Assembly: GCA_018697195.1 (NCBI GenBank)
Contig: CM031858.1
Location: 90,013,095-90,077,094 of the forward strand
Reading direction: 5' to 3'
DNA from: Certhia americana
Lineage: Eukaryota; Chordata; Aves; Passeriformes; Certhiidae
DNA: 64,000 nt
The first letter of the stretch is position 1. Each line of letters opens with the position of its first letter. Of this stretch, positions 1-12,600 are shown one piece after another. The position numbers were made by a program, and so were the translations under genes. Under the pieces are notes generated by a model that worked only from the letters and a program-made list of their open reading frames with translations, ran no database searches and was not told the origin of the DNA.

Positions 1-1200
1 GCTTTCAGTGGGAAGACAATTATTTTGCATAAAACCCAATATTTATGACTTACATAAGAAATAGGGTCAAATCTCTAACAACAGAAATGCATTAAATATT
101 TTAGATTTTATTTTCATCAAATAGTTGAAGTACTTTAAGTAGGTGTTACATACAGATTACGCTTAAGGAATCTAAATAGGGATTGTAGCACATGGTAAAG
201 ATTTAGTAAATACTTTTCTAGTCTAAAATCAATGCCATTGATTGTCATTAAAGCAGCAAGCTAAAAACAATGAAGTGGTTTCTAATTTTCAGGCTCCTGC
301 TGGAGTCTGCTCTATCTCTTCCTTTTTCCAGTTAAGAGCATCATTAAATGGTAAGAGCAAACAGCATATTGAGAGGCCAAGTGTTTTATTAATTCATCAT
401 CAGAATTATCTCAGCACATTAATATTAATAGCCTCAAATTGGATTTCATTTAGGAGGTGAAATAAATATGCTGATTGTAAAAGCCTACATAGCCAATGAA
501 TCTTTTGAAATGGCACTTAAACATAGCAATACTCACACCAGATTTGATATGTCATGCTGACTTCCTTTAGTGTAGGGGTACCTTCCAGGTAAATTTCATT
601 CTCATCTGGAACTCACTGAAATTTCAACTTCTGAAAAAACTTTCTGTTTTAGGAGATTGTTGCTTAAATGACTGAAACAAATGCGAACATTTATTCCTCC
701 CTTTATGTGACACCTTTTTTGTTCCCTTTGTTGACTGCAGTAGTTGTCCCTAAAATCCCAAAGTTTTGATTTCAAAACACTGTGTGATTACATATATAAG
801 TATATTACTTTGTGTTTACATTTGCTTTGTCTCACTGCTAATGAATTTTTTGTCCTTTTCATTATTAAATTTTCTAGAGGCACAGAGTCATAGACTCTGT
901 GTCTGTTTGCAGGGAGAAATCTTATTCCTAAGTTAATGCAAAAGAACATGAAATGTCCCCCATTTGCAGGAGTACCACATGATCCAAGGAGAAGATAGGA
1001 AGAGTAGAAATGAAGCTGGAGGTGCACATGAACTTTACATGATAAACACTTTATCTGGTGAGTCAGTAGTGATAACTCAGGCCTTCCTTCGCCTCTTCCT
1101 TTATTCAGTAAACCAGGCTATTTCTATACCTTCATTTTACCAGTGCAAATCTGTTGACTAATGCCAAACCAGAATAAATGTCCTTCCAGAAAGAAAACAC

Positions 1201-1218
1201 TTTTTTTTTTTTTTTTTT
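1201..1218. repeat. T18 homopolymer
   Basis: Eighteen consecutive T. There is no adjacent retroelement body, so it is a simple repeat and not a recognisable poly(A) tail. Confidence 0.95.
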
Positions 1219-4170
1219 AAATAAGGTGTCACAGCTGCATTCTGTCAGCCTATCTAATACAGCCATTTTGCTGGAATGCCAGATACAGCCAGATTTAGAT
1301 GATGTAGGCAACTCCACAGCCACATTCACCACTCAGTTATTTCCTGCTCTTTGTGGCTTTAAGGGCACAATTACATTTGTTGAGGACCTTTATTACACAA
1401 AGATGACCCAGTCACAGAGCCATTCAGTCATTCAAGGAGCCTGCCCTTGGAGCCCAAAGCAACCAGAAGGTTTCCTGACTTCAGGGTGCTTCTTATTGTT
1501 AGCAGGAAGACACAGATTAGTCATCCATAGCACAGCATAAGCTTAAGGGTGTAGTTAATGGAGACACTGGATAATGAAATACCAGTTTAAAAGTTCTATT
1601 CTACACTGCTTCTCAAAAAAAATCTTAAACCCAAAATTGCACCACTGAAAATGTAACCCTGCACAGAGCACTGAAGCCATGTTCTGAGCCACAGCAAAGT
1701 AATCATTCACTGCAGGGAGTTCTTCACTTTGTCACCAGCATTTTGGGAATGTAGACTACCCCTGAAGAAACTTGGGAGACCTTGAGCAGGGGTTGGAATT
1801 TTCTAATGCATCCATTCACCGGTGTTTATCTCTGTCTGTATGGAGAGTTGGGACTGGGAAAATCATCTCATTTTTTCCCCCTGTAGCCTCTGGGAGAAGA
1901 GGTAGAGGCAGGGCAGTGCCCTGGTGCGGGTCCTTCCTTTAGCCATAGTGTGACACTGGGTGTAAATGTTGGGGCTTGGGCTTGCATTTGCCTTGGCAAG
2001 TGAAGCAGCTGAAGTAAACTGGAGGATGTGACTCGATTCATATGTTTCTCTCTGGACTTTTTGTCCTCTGTGGTAGCTGGACTTCATAAAAATGTAAACA
2101 CAAAGAAAGCATCCTCCTTAATGTTTTTATATTTTACAAATGCATTTAATTCAAATATTTCAGAGCAGGAAAGCAGCAGTGATCTGAAGAGAGTAAAACT
2201 AGCCGCATACTTGGACTTCTCCCACGCAAACAATGGCGAACCTGCCCTGAAGGGAAATATTGTGATCAGGGGAAATCCACTTGAATAATCTGCCTTTATT
2301 TTGCAAGCTCCTCTACAATTGCAGCCATGCATGAAGGCTGAGATGTAACTGGATGGATTTGGGGACCACTGAACACTGAAGAGGCAGCTCTAGCAGCTAT
2401 GAAGCACCCATGACAGAGTGTGTCTGCTTAGCCACCTTTTACCTAGACTAACAGAAAGAATAGCTTCAGGAAGGGTTTGCTTCCTCTTCAGACTGAAAGT
2501 TAGTTTTATAGCCATGGGTCAACCTCCAGCAGCTGAAGGTTCTGGCTGTCCCTCCAAGAAAATGAGATACAGGAAAATTTGATAGTGCTTGAGATACAGT
2601 TGCTAGTAAGAAACAGTCGACATTTTGAATCAGCTTGAAGCCTGGATCTCCGATTTCAAGCGGCCCAGCTTTACATGTTGTATTAGTGTTTTGTTGCAAA
2701 CCCAGTTCAACAGCCTTCTAAAATCTCCATAAGAAAATGCAATGGCTGTTTTCATGCATGATGAAATCCATGTTACTCAGGGAAGAGAACTCTGTGAGCA
2801 ACTTTGTGCCCGTCCTCCTCCTCCTATTGCTACCAGAAATGTAGGAGATTAGTCTTGTGGTTGCGGCTGTGGACTGAGAATTACAACACGATTTCCTGGC
2901 ACTGCTACAGATTTGTTGTCTGTTCACTTAATTTGTCCATGTTTTGGAACCCAACTGACCTCACAGAAGGATTCTTTCTTTTATGCAACCACAATGAAAA
3001 CGCTTTCTTTCATGTTTGTGAGGGGCCTCGAGTCTCTGGTGAACAGAGCAACGTGGGGCTTTTGATACACCAAGATTGTATAAATTTTATGTAAGTCATC
3101 CTTGTTACCTTGGAAAATCTGGGCTTTTTCCCACCAGCAAACAAGCCTTGAAGGCTATGGATTTTTCAGAAGCGATAATGAAATAGTGTATTCGAAGTAT
3201 TTATCTGCCAGTCTGTGTTGGCATAAGCCTCAAACATTGTTCTCAAGCTAGCGCTCCTGAAATTTATTATGAACTAAAAGACATTCCCAAAAGCCTGACA
3301 CTATTACTGGAGAAAGAATGTACAACAGGGACTGCCATTTAGGCCACCATTTGGAACAGCATTTAGGAGCTGCTGCCTGGAATTGACATCCAGAATAATG
3401 AGGCTGACATTCAGAGGACCCACCCAATAAAGAGAGACAGAAGTGATCTAATTGTTGCTGCTTTCTTTCAGAATTCCGCCCCCACTCTATCTTTTCCTGG
3501 CAGTTCCCCAAAATAAATTACTCTAATTGTAGCAAAAGTCTGGAATAGAGAAGAGTTATTCTGTTTAGTTTGTGAACTGGTATTTTCAAGTTTCCTTAAT
3601 GACTAATATAATGGAGAGGTTATTATCAAAATATGCTGGGTTCAGGGTATATTAAAGCTCTCTCAGGACCCAGTTTAGTATCTGTAATCATTCAGTCAGC
3701 CCAAACACAGCGTGATCAAGTCGCTTCTTACTTTTTTGGTGGCCATTTCTCATAGATCAACAGGGAACCATATACTCAGTAAGGCAGTGTTGGCAGTCTG
3801 CCTTGATGCTGATCAGGGCAACAGCAAAACGTTCATATATCTCATCTGGAAAATCGAAAGGCTTCTTTTTGTCTGCTCACCACTCCTCTCCTGAAGCAGA
3901 GAGCAAGTGACCGGTTTTCCATGAAGCTGTGCATGTCACTGGTTATGTCTTGTCCTCTCTTCCGTTGCATGAGCTCTTCTGTTGTGTGGAAGCTTTCTTC
4001 TCCCTTTTGTTCCTCATTTCTTCACTGCGGTTAGCAACACCTACACTGTTACAAGGCAAGTCCGTGATAATATTCGTGCCAAAATGGATACTGCTGGAAA
4101 CTTTTTCTGGGCTGCTATGTTTCATCTTTGTGCAACAGCTCTATTTGTATGCTTAATGTAAAATCATAAG

Positions 4171-4188
4171 TTTTTTTTTTTTTTTTTT
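4171..4188. repeat. T18 homopolymer
   Basis: Eighteen consecutive T followed by a pyrimidine-rich run (CTCTTCATTCTTC). It is a simple repeat. Confidence 0.95.
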
Positions 4189-7100
4189 CTCTTCATTCTT
4201 CATCAAAAGCTATGTATCTTTTCCAAATGTTTTAAAATTGAAAATTCTGTGCCTGTTACCAGAGAAGATCTTCTGAAAAATGAGACATTAACAGGATTAC
4301 AGTTTCATAAATACTAAGGAAAATAAAGTTGATTGATGGGAAATGATTTTCATTCAGATGACTTAGAAACATCTAATTAAGATGGAGAGTAAAGTTTTTG
4401 TCTGAAACACACAAAATTTAATACTCAAGTTAAATGCATCTGAGATGGATGTTGAGGTTCTCCTCAAAACAAGACCCCTTGCCCAGCTTACTGACACTGG
4501 TGCAGACAGGGCTAAACTTCTCTGAGACACCTTTTGCTTTGGGGGACAAGACCCTGAAGCTCATACTTTATTCAGACTCTCACTGGCATATTGACAGTTT
4601 GATATATTTTGGTCATCGAGCAGACATTTTTGGCCTGGACATTGGACAGGCTGGCTGTTTTCAGTTTCCAGGTATGTCCCTCAGGTTTGTTGGTGTTCCT
4701 CGATTTCCATGTACACTTGCATAGTCTGCAGAGAAATTTCTTTTGCTTCAGTCTCATGCTCATGGTGGCAGAACTTATCTGAATGGGTGTACATTTCTGC
4801 CATAATCAAAACTCTTTCAGGCCATGTAGTTTCACATTAAAAGTAAATAGGAAAACAAGACCTGATCTTAATCATATTTGGAATGACTGAAAAACTGTAA
4901 AAATATCAATTGGTGTAAGGGAATTAAAACTCATGTTTTCTGTCAAATAGCTGTTAAAATAGCCCTGATTAAACTGATTAGCAATCAAACACACAAAAAA
5001 ATACAAGGAGCTATGTACTTAAAATTTCACTCACTATTGACTTAGACAAGGAAGGACATTGACAGAGAAAACAGTGAAAGAGAAAGGAAAAAAATGGTGA
5101 TATTATAATACAGAAAGAAGCTGATAATGGACTACCTAAAAAGGTGTTATGGGTGCTTAAATATTTCCATGGATGAACTGTATGAAGGGCTTGAACAGCT
5201 CTGCTGTATTACTCAGATTGGCTGTGTTCTAGGATAAGTCAATAGAAATGTACAGAATATTCAACAGAGTTTTTGAATGAACAGGAATATTTATCCTGAT
5301 CTTTGAGCTGATCCCATTCTTTTAGAATTTTTAGTTGAATGCTTGACAGTTCAAGAGAAATTTCTAGATCTGTGCAGCTCAATGAATATGTCTCTTCAGT
5401 ACAGTGTCATAGCAAAACAAAACAAGCACAAGAAATATATTTAGTTATTCTAAGTAGAGTATGTATAATACTTAAATATTAGGCTTGTAAATATAAATAT
5501 ATCTGCATGTTTGTGTATAAAAAAATATGGTTTTATACATCTATTACACATGTGTGCAGTTCAAATTACAAATGCATATATAGTTTTGAAATATATCAAT
5601 ATAACTATTGCTTGCTTTTATTTTGGTGACCACATGGACTCTAGCATATATTTTCAAATATCCTCTTTATTTTATGTATGTTCCAGGCCTCCACCATTCA
5701 AAAAACCACACAATAACTTCATTTCTAACAGTTAGAAATGTTCTTTTTGTTAGCTGAGAAGATATATCCATAACTAATTTTTACATTCTTGTGATCTTGT
5801 ACAAGCATACTTAGTTTTGACTGTCCTTTCTTTTCACTGTGTTTGTCAAATAAGTATATTTATAGAAAATAGACATATCCTGCCCCAACTTTTGTTTCAC
5901 TGGTCTCTTCTTTTAAGATTTGTTCTCTAAAACCCCTTATCATCTGAGTAGGCTGGTTTTGCATTGAAATTACTATTCTAAACATAGCTAATCAGAAGTC
6001 AGCCTGATATTCTAATGAAGTCTTAGTAAAGAATTATACAACAGAATTAATTTTTTCTTCTCTTTACTTAAAATACCCCACCTGCTGCTCCCTAAAATTA
6101 AATTGCTTGGGGATAAATAGCATTTAGATTGTTTTACTGTCAACAGTTATATACTGTTCCCTTTTCCTTTTGTTAGTGAGACCCCCAGTCTGTTGCAGAT
6201 TTTCTTCTAGTTTGTTCATAAAAGCTGTGATTTTGCCCTTTTTCTTAATAAGACAGTTAGTAATATTCTCCAATTTTTGCTGCAGATGCCTTGGTCTTTC
6301 CAAATAAGAGCAACGAACTTCAACTGGAATATGTGAAGGTTCATAGGAATATATCCTATTTGTTCTTTGAAGTGATTTGTGACAGTATTAGCCCTCATTG
6401 TTAGATGTTAGTTTTCAGCATCACTATTGGCACCTGCTTTCACAATTTTTACACACGTCAGACATGCGTGCTCGAATTGCCAAAAATTACTGATGAAGAA
6501 GAAATAGAGGTGTGTGTCTATACAGACACACTATTGGCAGAGCAAAATTAAACATTGTAAAATGCTTGTGCTGAAACTTTAATACAGTCACAAAACTCAA
6601 TGCGAGGAACCTAAGGCCAAAGGAAAATCAAAATATAATTTTTCCTATTCTATCATGCAAAGTACAGAAAGGGATCTCTTGCATTGAGACACAGATATAA
6701 ACAAAATGTGATAAAAATTCCATGTGTTGAAAAAAGAACTAGATTTGAACCTCATAAGCAGAAGATGCCTTAACTTAGAGAGTTTTACAATCCATCTGAC
6801 CATTAAAGGAGATGAGGGACCTGATGATTCAGGTAAGAGTTGTGGCATTCTTTAACCATACAGCCATTCTATAACAGCTCAACACAGACACTATAAATAC
6901 AAACATTTTGTGCTAGAAACAATTTAGAAGAAATGTGTCAAGACTTAACAACAGCAAGATGATGTGATAGCATCATCTTTTTAGCTTACTTAGGAATTCA
7001 ATCTCTGCCACAAATAGATTTAAAACTTTTACAAACAGCAGCAACGGTCTGATGTACCCTTATATTTTTAAGTGGTTTTTTTGAAGACTCCTGTGTGATG

Positions 7101-7198
7101 AATTAGAAGATGGGAGTTGAAAACCCCATTATCAGTAGGAGGCAAAACTGCCACTTAGTTTCTGTTGTTTGTTTGATTATTTTCTTTTTGTATTAAAG

Positions 7199-7251
7199 GG
7201 GGGCAGGGAGGGGTGTCTGGAGGTGGAAGCCTCCAGAAGAGAGAGAGAGGA
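7199..7251. repeat. G-rich tract, short hairpin and GA repeat
   Basis: A G-rich run (six G, then GGG and GGGG blocks) is followed by an 8-bp perfect inverted repeat (TCTGGAGG and CCTCCAGA, 7216-7237, 6-base loop) and then a (GA)n run. The G blocks fall one loop short of a canonical four-run quadruplex. No function is implied. Confidence 0.7.
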
Positions 7252-8016
7252 GACATTTCTTATTGTTTCCTACCTGGCTTAATATTTTATGTGTTGCTTT
7301 CCTACTATACTAAAAGGTGCAAATGTTAACTTTGTCTTCCTCAGGAAGCTTCATACTCATTATATGGCTAGGTAACACTGGAGAGTGAAACCTACCTCAT
7401 TGGCATAATCCACGGTCCTGGAGCCATTTTACCAAGTGCACAGAGAGGAGTCATCATAAGTGGTTTCACTGGACAGGTGTTGAAACTGTGCAATGTAATA
7501 TACTATTTTATATTTATTTTTTCCCCTATCTGAAACTGATTCATTTTAAGGTGTTCTGTAATCCAGGGCCTAGTTAACATTACATGTGAGATTGGGGCTC
7601 TAATGAACAAACATTGGTCTCCTCAGAGGCAAGATTAATTCCTCCTAAAGGAAGTTACCTTCAAGCTGTTAAATGGATGAAGAACAGGTATTTTGCTTTT
7701 TGTTCCAGCTCTTCCTTTGCTCCTTTTTCCTAAAGCAGTAATCTGATGAATCTGATGAATTTGTAAAGAAATGGAGTGGGAGGACATTAGTCAGTTTAGA
7801 GTATTCAGGTGGTTCTAACCATCAATCTAAACCCATAATTATTCATCTCCTGTCCATATACAGCAGTAATTCTAGATAAAACCATGAAAAAAAATTCAGA
7901 CCGTTTGAGTCTTTGTACGTCAATGAGTACCTTTAATTTTAGCCATATTTCCCACTGCATTCAAGCTAGAATTGGCATCCTCAAAAGCTAGTGAACACTT
8001 AAGAACTGTCTGAAGT

Positions 8017-8047
8017 AAAAAAAAGAAAAAGAAAAAGAAAAAAAAGG
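8017..8047. repeat. (AAAAAG)n simple repeat
   Basis: A-rich microsatellite with G at roughly six-base spacing. Confidence 0.9.
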
Positions 8048-8370
8048 TAGCTGACAGGTCTGGTGAAGCACAATATTCAAAGATTAATCAGCTAGTATTT
8101 GGAATGACTCAATTGTGCCAAATGTGATCAATGATAACAAAGGAAACAAGTAGCCAAAAGGGAAATAAATATCTGTGGTCCTTGGAGTAATTTATTGATT
8201 GAACTTTATTCGTCAAATGTTTTTAGTATCTTGAACTAGAGTCAAACTGTGAGTAGTACCAGGCTCAGTGACATAAGGGGATTATGCTACAATACTGGAT
8301 CTCTTCTTCTTCACTCTTTCATGAAACTTGTCTTTTAGAAGCTTCATTTCACTCACTATCTTATATTCAC

Positions 8371-8582
8371 CCTGCTCAACCAAGGTCATCCTCGAGCACA
8401 TTGCACAGAATTGCATCCAGATGCAACATCTCCAGTGAGAGAGACTCCACAATGTTTCTAGGTAACCTGTTCCAGTGCATGGTCACCCACAGAGTAAAGC
8501 AGTTCTTCCTCATATTCAAGTGCAACTTGAATTGAATGTGATTTCTGCCCATTACCTCTTGTCTTACTGCAGTAGTATCTGA
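8371..8582 (-). mobile_element. CR1 LINE, 3' fragment
   Basis: On the plus strand this reads as the reverse complement of the end of CR1 ORF2 and the start of its 3' region. A block resembling 'ctccagtgagagagactccac' is followed by 'acctgttccagtgcatggtcacc' and 'agttcttcctcat', in the standard CR1 order. The final 3' octamer tail is not recognisable, and the copy is 5'-truncated, as most CR1 copies are. The frames of 83 and 102 codons across it are relics or shadows of ORF2. Subfamily assignment needs an alignment. Confidence 0.85.
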
Positions 8583-9430
8583 AACATAAAAGTATGTTTC
8601 AGATATTTTATAAGGAGTAAAAAGTGTAATAGAAACAAAAGGATGTGACCTATCAATACATCCTCTAAGAGCAGTAGTTGGCAATTATTTGAAATGGGAA
8701 ATCACTTAGCTTATAAATTATCTGTTGTCTCTATTATCAAATTGCAAGGAAAAAAATTAGGGATGGGGACATGATCCTATTTTCTTGCTATTTTATTCTG
8801 AAAAAAAGATTGTAGAATGGAAGAACCCAAAGAAACATTTTATAAGAGATGAATTGTTTTCAGAATAGATTTAATACAATTTAAGGTGTTGAAAATAGGA
8901 AATCAGACAGAATCTGAAACTCTGAAATGGGTAATGATAGGATATTTAATGATAAATCATTAAAGTCCTTAAATGCAAAAGGAGCAAGACCAAATATGAT
9001 TCTGGATGGACTTATTCCTAGAGAGTCAAAGTGTATATTAAAGTAGCCAGAATCACCCCTGAATTTAAATAAGCCATAAATGAAAATTTTATTAAAATTC
9101 ACTGCTAACATTAGGATAAAAGGAAAATATTTCAAATGTCAAAACCCTTTAGAGAAATAAATAGCAGCAACAAATCTAAAGAAAATAGTCTTGTTTGTTT
9201 TCAGGCATAAGAAGAGTTCAAAGAAATCTGATTAACAGTTTCAGAAACTGTAGCATTTTATTGAAACTGAGCAGAAATGTGTAATGAGTAATTTATTCAA
9301 GGTTAAAACTTCATCATAGGAAAAGGTCTGAAAATAACCCTTTAAAATTCAAGGAAAAGGAAACTCTCAGTTTTGGCTGAACATCCAAATTCCAATCAAA
9401 ACCCTGTGTTTCCAAGTAAGAGGAGAACAT
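8583..9430. other. Unique AT-rich spacer
   Basis: This stretch separates two CR1 fragments that lie in the same orientation. I see no repeat family, exon or regulatory motif in it. Confidence 0.5.
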
Positions 9431-9765
9431 AATCACAGAATCACAGGCTCATGGTATCATTGGTGGTGCTGGAAGGGATTTCTGTAGATCTTCTGGTCCA
9501 ACCATTCTGCTAAAGCAGGTTCACCTGGAGCAGGTTGCCCTGGATCACATCCTGGTGGGTTTTGACTATCTCCAGGAAAGGAGACTCCACAACCTCTCTG
9601 AGCAGCCTCCAGTGCTCAGCTTCACAGTAAAAAATTTTTCCTCACATTTAGATGGAACTTCCTGTGTCTCAGTCTGTGTCTTTTGTCCCTTATCCATCAC
9701 TGAAAAGAATATGGCCCCATCCAAAAGGCGTCGTTATCTAGAATACCTAGTGATAACAGTTCATA
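9431..9765 (-). mobile_element. CR1 LINE, 3' end
   Basis: It starts with the degenerate CR1 terminal repeat (aatcacagaatcacagg), followed by a GGAAGGGATTTCTG block, a 'ctggtccaacc' block, a 'ctccaggaaaggagactccac' block and 'ttcctcacatttagatggaacttcctg'. This is the reverse complement of the CR1 3' UTR running into the ORF2 C-terminus. The element therefore lies on the minus strand and is 5'-truncated. Similarity fades after about 9735. The 73-codon frame at 9555-9776 is an antisense shadow. Confidence 0.93.
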
Positions 9766-11697
9766 TAACAAGGTGATTTGGTTTTGTTGCAGTGTATGAA
9801 ACACAAGAAAATGCAACAAAAACATTTTCTTCCATAATACCTATTAGATGCAACTATTATCCATTTTCTCACATTCCCTTCTGTCTTGGGGATCTACCAC
9901 ACAGCAACTCATCCATCAGGGACTTCTCACAAAGCATGTAGGTTTTCCCAGAGCAGTGAAGTACAGAGCTTTTTTGAGTAGTGCCATATCTTTTGGCTAG
10001 ATACAGAGCATGGTAAATGTTATGATATTTTTAATTAAGCCATTATTTTAGACTGCTTAATGAGCAAGGACACACTAATACAGCAGTATATATTGTCTAA
10101 ACTGCTTTGCATTTTCTGAATATGAGCACCACAAACTTATTGCTTTCTTTTAGTAATAGCCTAATGAAGACTTTTCCTGGTAGAAAAATCTGGTCAGATT
10201 TAAAATGGGTAAATTTAAAAGATAATAGACCTGAATTCGTCAAGAAATAACTCTACTCTATTTTGTTTATTTAATAAGTGGAAGGCATTTCTTTTGTAAT
10301 TGCATCTTCCTACCTTTTACTCATTGGAAGATACTTGCCACTTTACCATGGCAGCATTTTCAAGATGAAGCTTTTGACTTATACATATGCTAATTTTAAA
10401 AAGATTAACTTTTTTTATTATAGTGTCTAACAAGGAGAATTGCCACAGTGTTCTTGGTGAATAAAGATATCATTAAAATCTGAGCTACTAGGCACTAAAC
10501 CTGTATTCAAGTGATATCTGACCTTCAAGACTTTTGTATAGTCATAGCTGTACCTGCATGCAGCTGCAGCAGAGCTGCAGGAACCCTGGATTCTTTGCTT
10601 TGGTGAGAGTGAAAATCAGAGACTAGAAGTCTAGGCAGTGAGAAACAAAGGGATTGAATCAGATATGAAAACAATTCTTGCATATTTATTGCTGGAAGTG
10701 GAAATCTGTATTACATGGGAGCTACAGAGTTGTGGTGTGTAAGAAGAGATCCCAGGGGACTGCTTCTTCATCCAAGCAAAATTAATTGAAATAGCATTTT
10801 GCATAAAGAGAAAGTTTTGTGGTCACCCGTTTTTTTAAGTAGAGCATGCTCAGTTTTCTAATCCAGATGTTTGCATGTGCCATGTCATTGGAAAAAAAGG
10901 CACCACATTCATGTTGTTCTGGGGTTTGCAAAGCAGGCAGTCTCATCATACTGATGCATTTTCAAAATATGCCTAAAATTCTTTAGTACTTCAGACAATT
11001 ATAATTTGAGTCTATGGACTGGTTTGGACTGGTTTTCCAAATGAACAAAAAATTGTTAATCATCTGAAGTTATCAGTGGAAAATGACAGAAAGACTCCCT
11101 TCATTCCAACGTTCTGACATCTCAAAATCCTTTCTCTTTCTAGGTAGAGAAGATGAGGAAAAAACCACTACTTTCCTCATGAACTAGCCAAAAAAAAAAA
11201 AAAAAAAAAAAGGGAGAAAAAAGGAAAAAGAAAAGAGAAAAAAATCCCCAAAACAAAGAGGAGATAATATGTAATAGCTGCTATATAGACCCAGTGAGAA
11301 TATCAAGCACTCTTCCACAGAGGAGGGGGAATGAAAGTTGTTGGTGTTCTGCTCCACTGTTGCTAAATGTTCTGAGATTGAAAGAATGTAGCTCTGAAGT
11401 CGTGTACAGTTGCCTGATCCACTGGGTATTAACTTCACAAATCAGAGCATAATATCCTTTCCCAGAAGCTTCCTCATGAATGATACTAAGCTTCTTCATA
11501 AATGCCTCATGACAGGATTCTCACATCCTGGCTATGCCATTTATTTCATCTGGAAAGGATTAGGGTGCTGACATTCACCAGGTAGGAAGTATTCTGGCTG
11601 TTAGCACTTGAGAAAACTGTAGGAGGCTTTAGGATGCCTATGTGCATAGATAATGTATGTGCTCTGGATGACCCAGAAGCACATAGCGTAACATGTG
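9766..11697. other. Gene-free AT-rich stretch
   Basis: Apart from an A22 tract and the purine-rich run after it (11190-11262), nothing recognisable is present. Reading frames are short, and those at 11184-11499 run through the homopolymer. Confidence 0.55.
11190..11262. repeat. A22 and polypurine tract
   Basis: Twenty-two A (11190-11211) followed by about 50 bases that are almost entirely purine apart from one CCCC run. It is a simple, low-complexity tract. Confidence 0.9.
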
Positions 11698-11893
11698 ATG
11701 GAATGATAGAATCATCAAGGCTGGAAGAGACCTTTAAGATCATGAAGTCCAGTCACCCACCCATCACTAACACTGTATCCCTAAACCCTTAAACCATATA
11801 ATCCAGCGCCAGACCCAGACATTTCTTAAACACCTCTAAGCATTGTGACTCCACCACCTCCCTGGGCAACCTATTCCAATCCTAACTACCCTA
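11698..11893 (-). mobile_element. CR1 LINE 3' end, split copy (part 1)
   Basis: It contains the CR1 terminal repeat remnant (gaatgatagaatcatcaagg), the 'ctggaagagacctttaagatcat' block and then 'gactccaccacctccctgggcaacctattcc', all as reverse complement. The alignment to CR1 order breaks at about 11893 and resumes at about 12322. Between them lie an LTR and about 78 bases of unassigned DNA. Confidence 0.93.
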
Positions 11894-11971
11894 ATTATGC
11901 TTTCAGTTTTAGCTTTAATATTTTCCAGATTCTGTACTGCCTTAGTATATAACTCTGAACTTCATATGAAG

Positions 11972-12319
11972 TGTTAGCAAGGTCTCTTAATAGTTTAGTT
12001 AGATAAAGCAATCCTTTTCCAGCCTGAGAACCAAGGACACCATTGCAGCTTTGGGCCCAAAAAGCATAAACAGCAAATTGAGGGGAGCAAACTGGGAGGA
12101 TGGGACTTCATAGCCTGAAGCTGTAATTGGATAATCAACCCCAATATGTAAAGGGACCAAAACTTATAAAAGTGTGAAAACTTGTGACCTGGGTTCCATC
12201 TTGGGTGTAGCCACGGCCAGGCTCTTGTACCACCCAAGGTGTATCCTTTGAAGGCCTTTTAATAAATACCTACTTTATTCCTTTAACACTGTCTAGCCTC
12301 TGTTTTAGGTAACTTCACA
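11972..12319 (+). mobile_element. Solo LTR of an endogenous retrovirus, nested in CR1
   Basis: The segment begins TGTTAG and ends CACA, about 348 bp, inside a CR1 copy. It has the internal order expected of an LTR on the plus strand: a TATA-like box (acttataaaagtg, about 12161-12173), then an AATAAA signal at 12261-12266, then a short tail. I recognise the sequence style (the 'ataaatacctactttattcctttaacactgtctagcctctg' region) as an LTR common in songbird genomes; the exact family name is not certain. No gag, pol or env sequence is present, so it is a solo LTR. Flanking 5-base duplications are not clear (TGAAG against ATAGA), so the left edge could lie further left, up to about 11894. Confidence 0.8.
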
Positions 12320-12321
12320 AT

Positions 12322-12500
12322 AGAAATATTTTTTCCTAATAGGTAATCTAAATCTCCTGTCTCTACTTAGGCCCACTGTCTCTTGTTCTCTCACTGCAGT
12401 CACAGTATAAGGGACAGGTCCCCACCTCACTACAACCCATTTTCAGTGAATTTGAGAGAGCAATGAGGTTCCTCCTAAGCCTCCTCTTCTCAAGACTAAG
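12322..12500 (-). mobile_element. CR1 LINE, split copy (part 2)
   Basis: This continues the copy at 11698-11893 beyond the LTR. In the usual CR1 order it shows 'gaaatattttttcctaat', 'tctcttgttctctcactgcag', 'gggacaggtccccacctcactacaaccc' and 'agcctcctcttctcaagactaa' as reverse complement of the ORF2 C-terminus. Orientation and order match part 1, so the two were one element before the LTR inserted. Confidence 0.92.
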
Positions 12501-12600
12501 CAGAGAAGGAATGAGAAGACTAAATAAACTTAAGAAGAAAAAGTGAAAAAGTTCACACACACAAGCCAGGAAGAACTGGACATTTTTATGATTATTTGAC

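Larger units (their letters stand above)
1..8370. other. Gene-free AT-rich stretch
   Basis: No interspersed repeat or convincing gene is recognisable here. Reading frames are short (at most 120 codons, at 1178-1540) and overlap on both strands without family resemblance. The stretch holds T18 runs at 1201-1218 and 4171-4188, a G-rich segment with a small hairpin near 7199-7237, and an AAAAAG-type repeat at 8017-8047. It reads as ordinary intergenic or intronic DNA. Confidence 0.6.

Noticed and set aside
1178..1540. 120-codon plus-strand frame
   Set aside because: It starts just ahead of and reads through a T18 tract as poly-Phe, has no recognised domain and no splice context.
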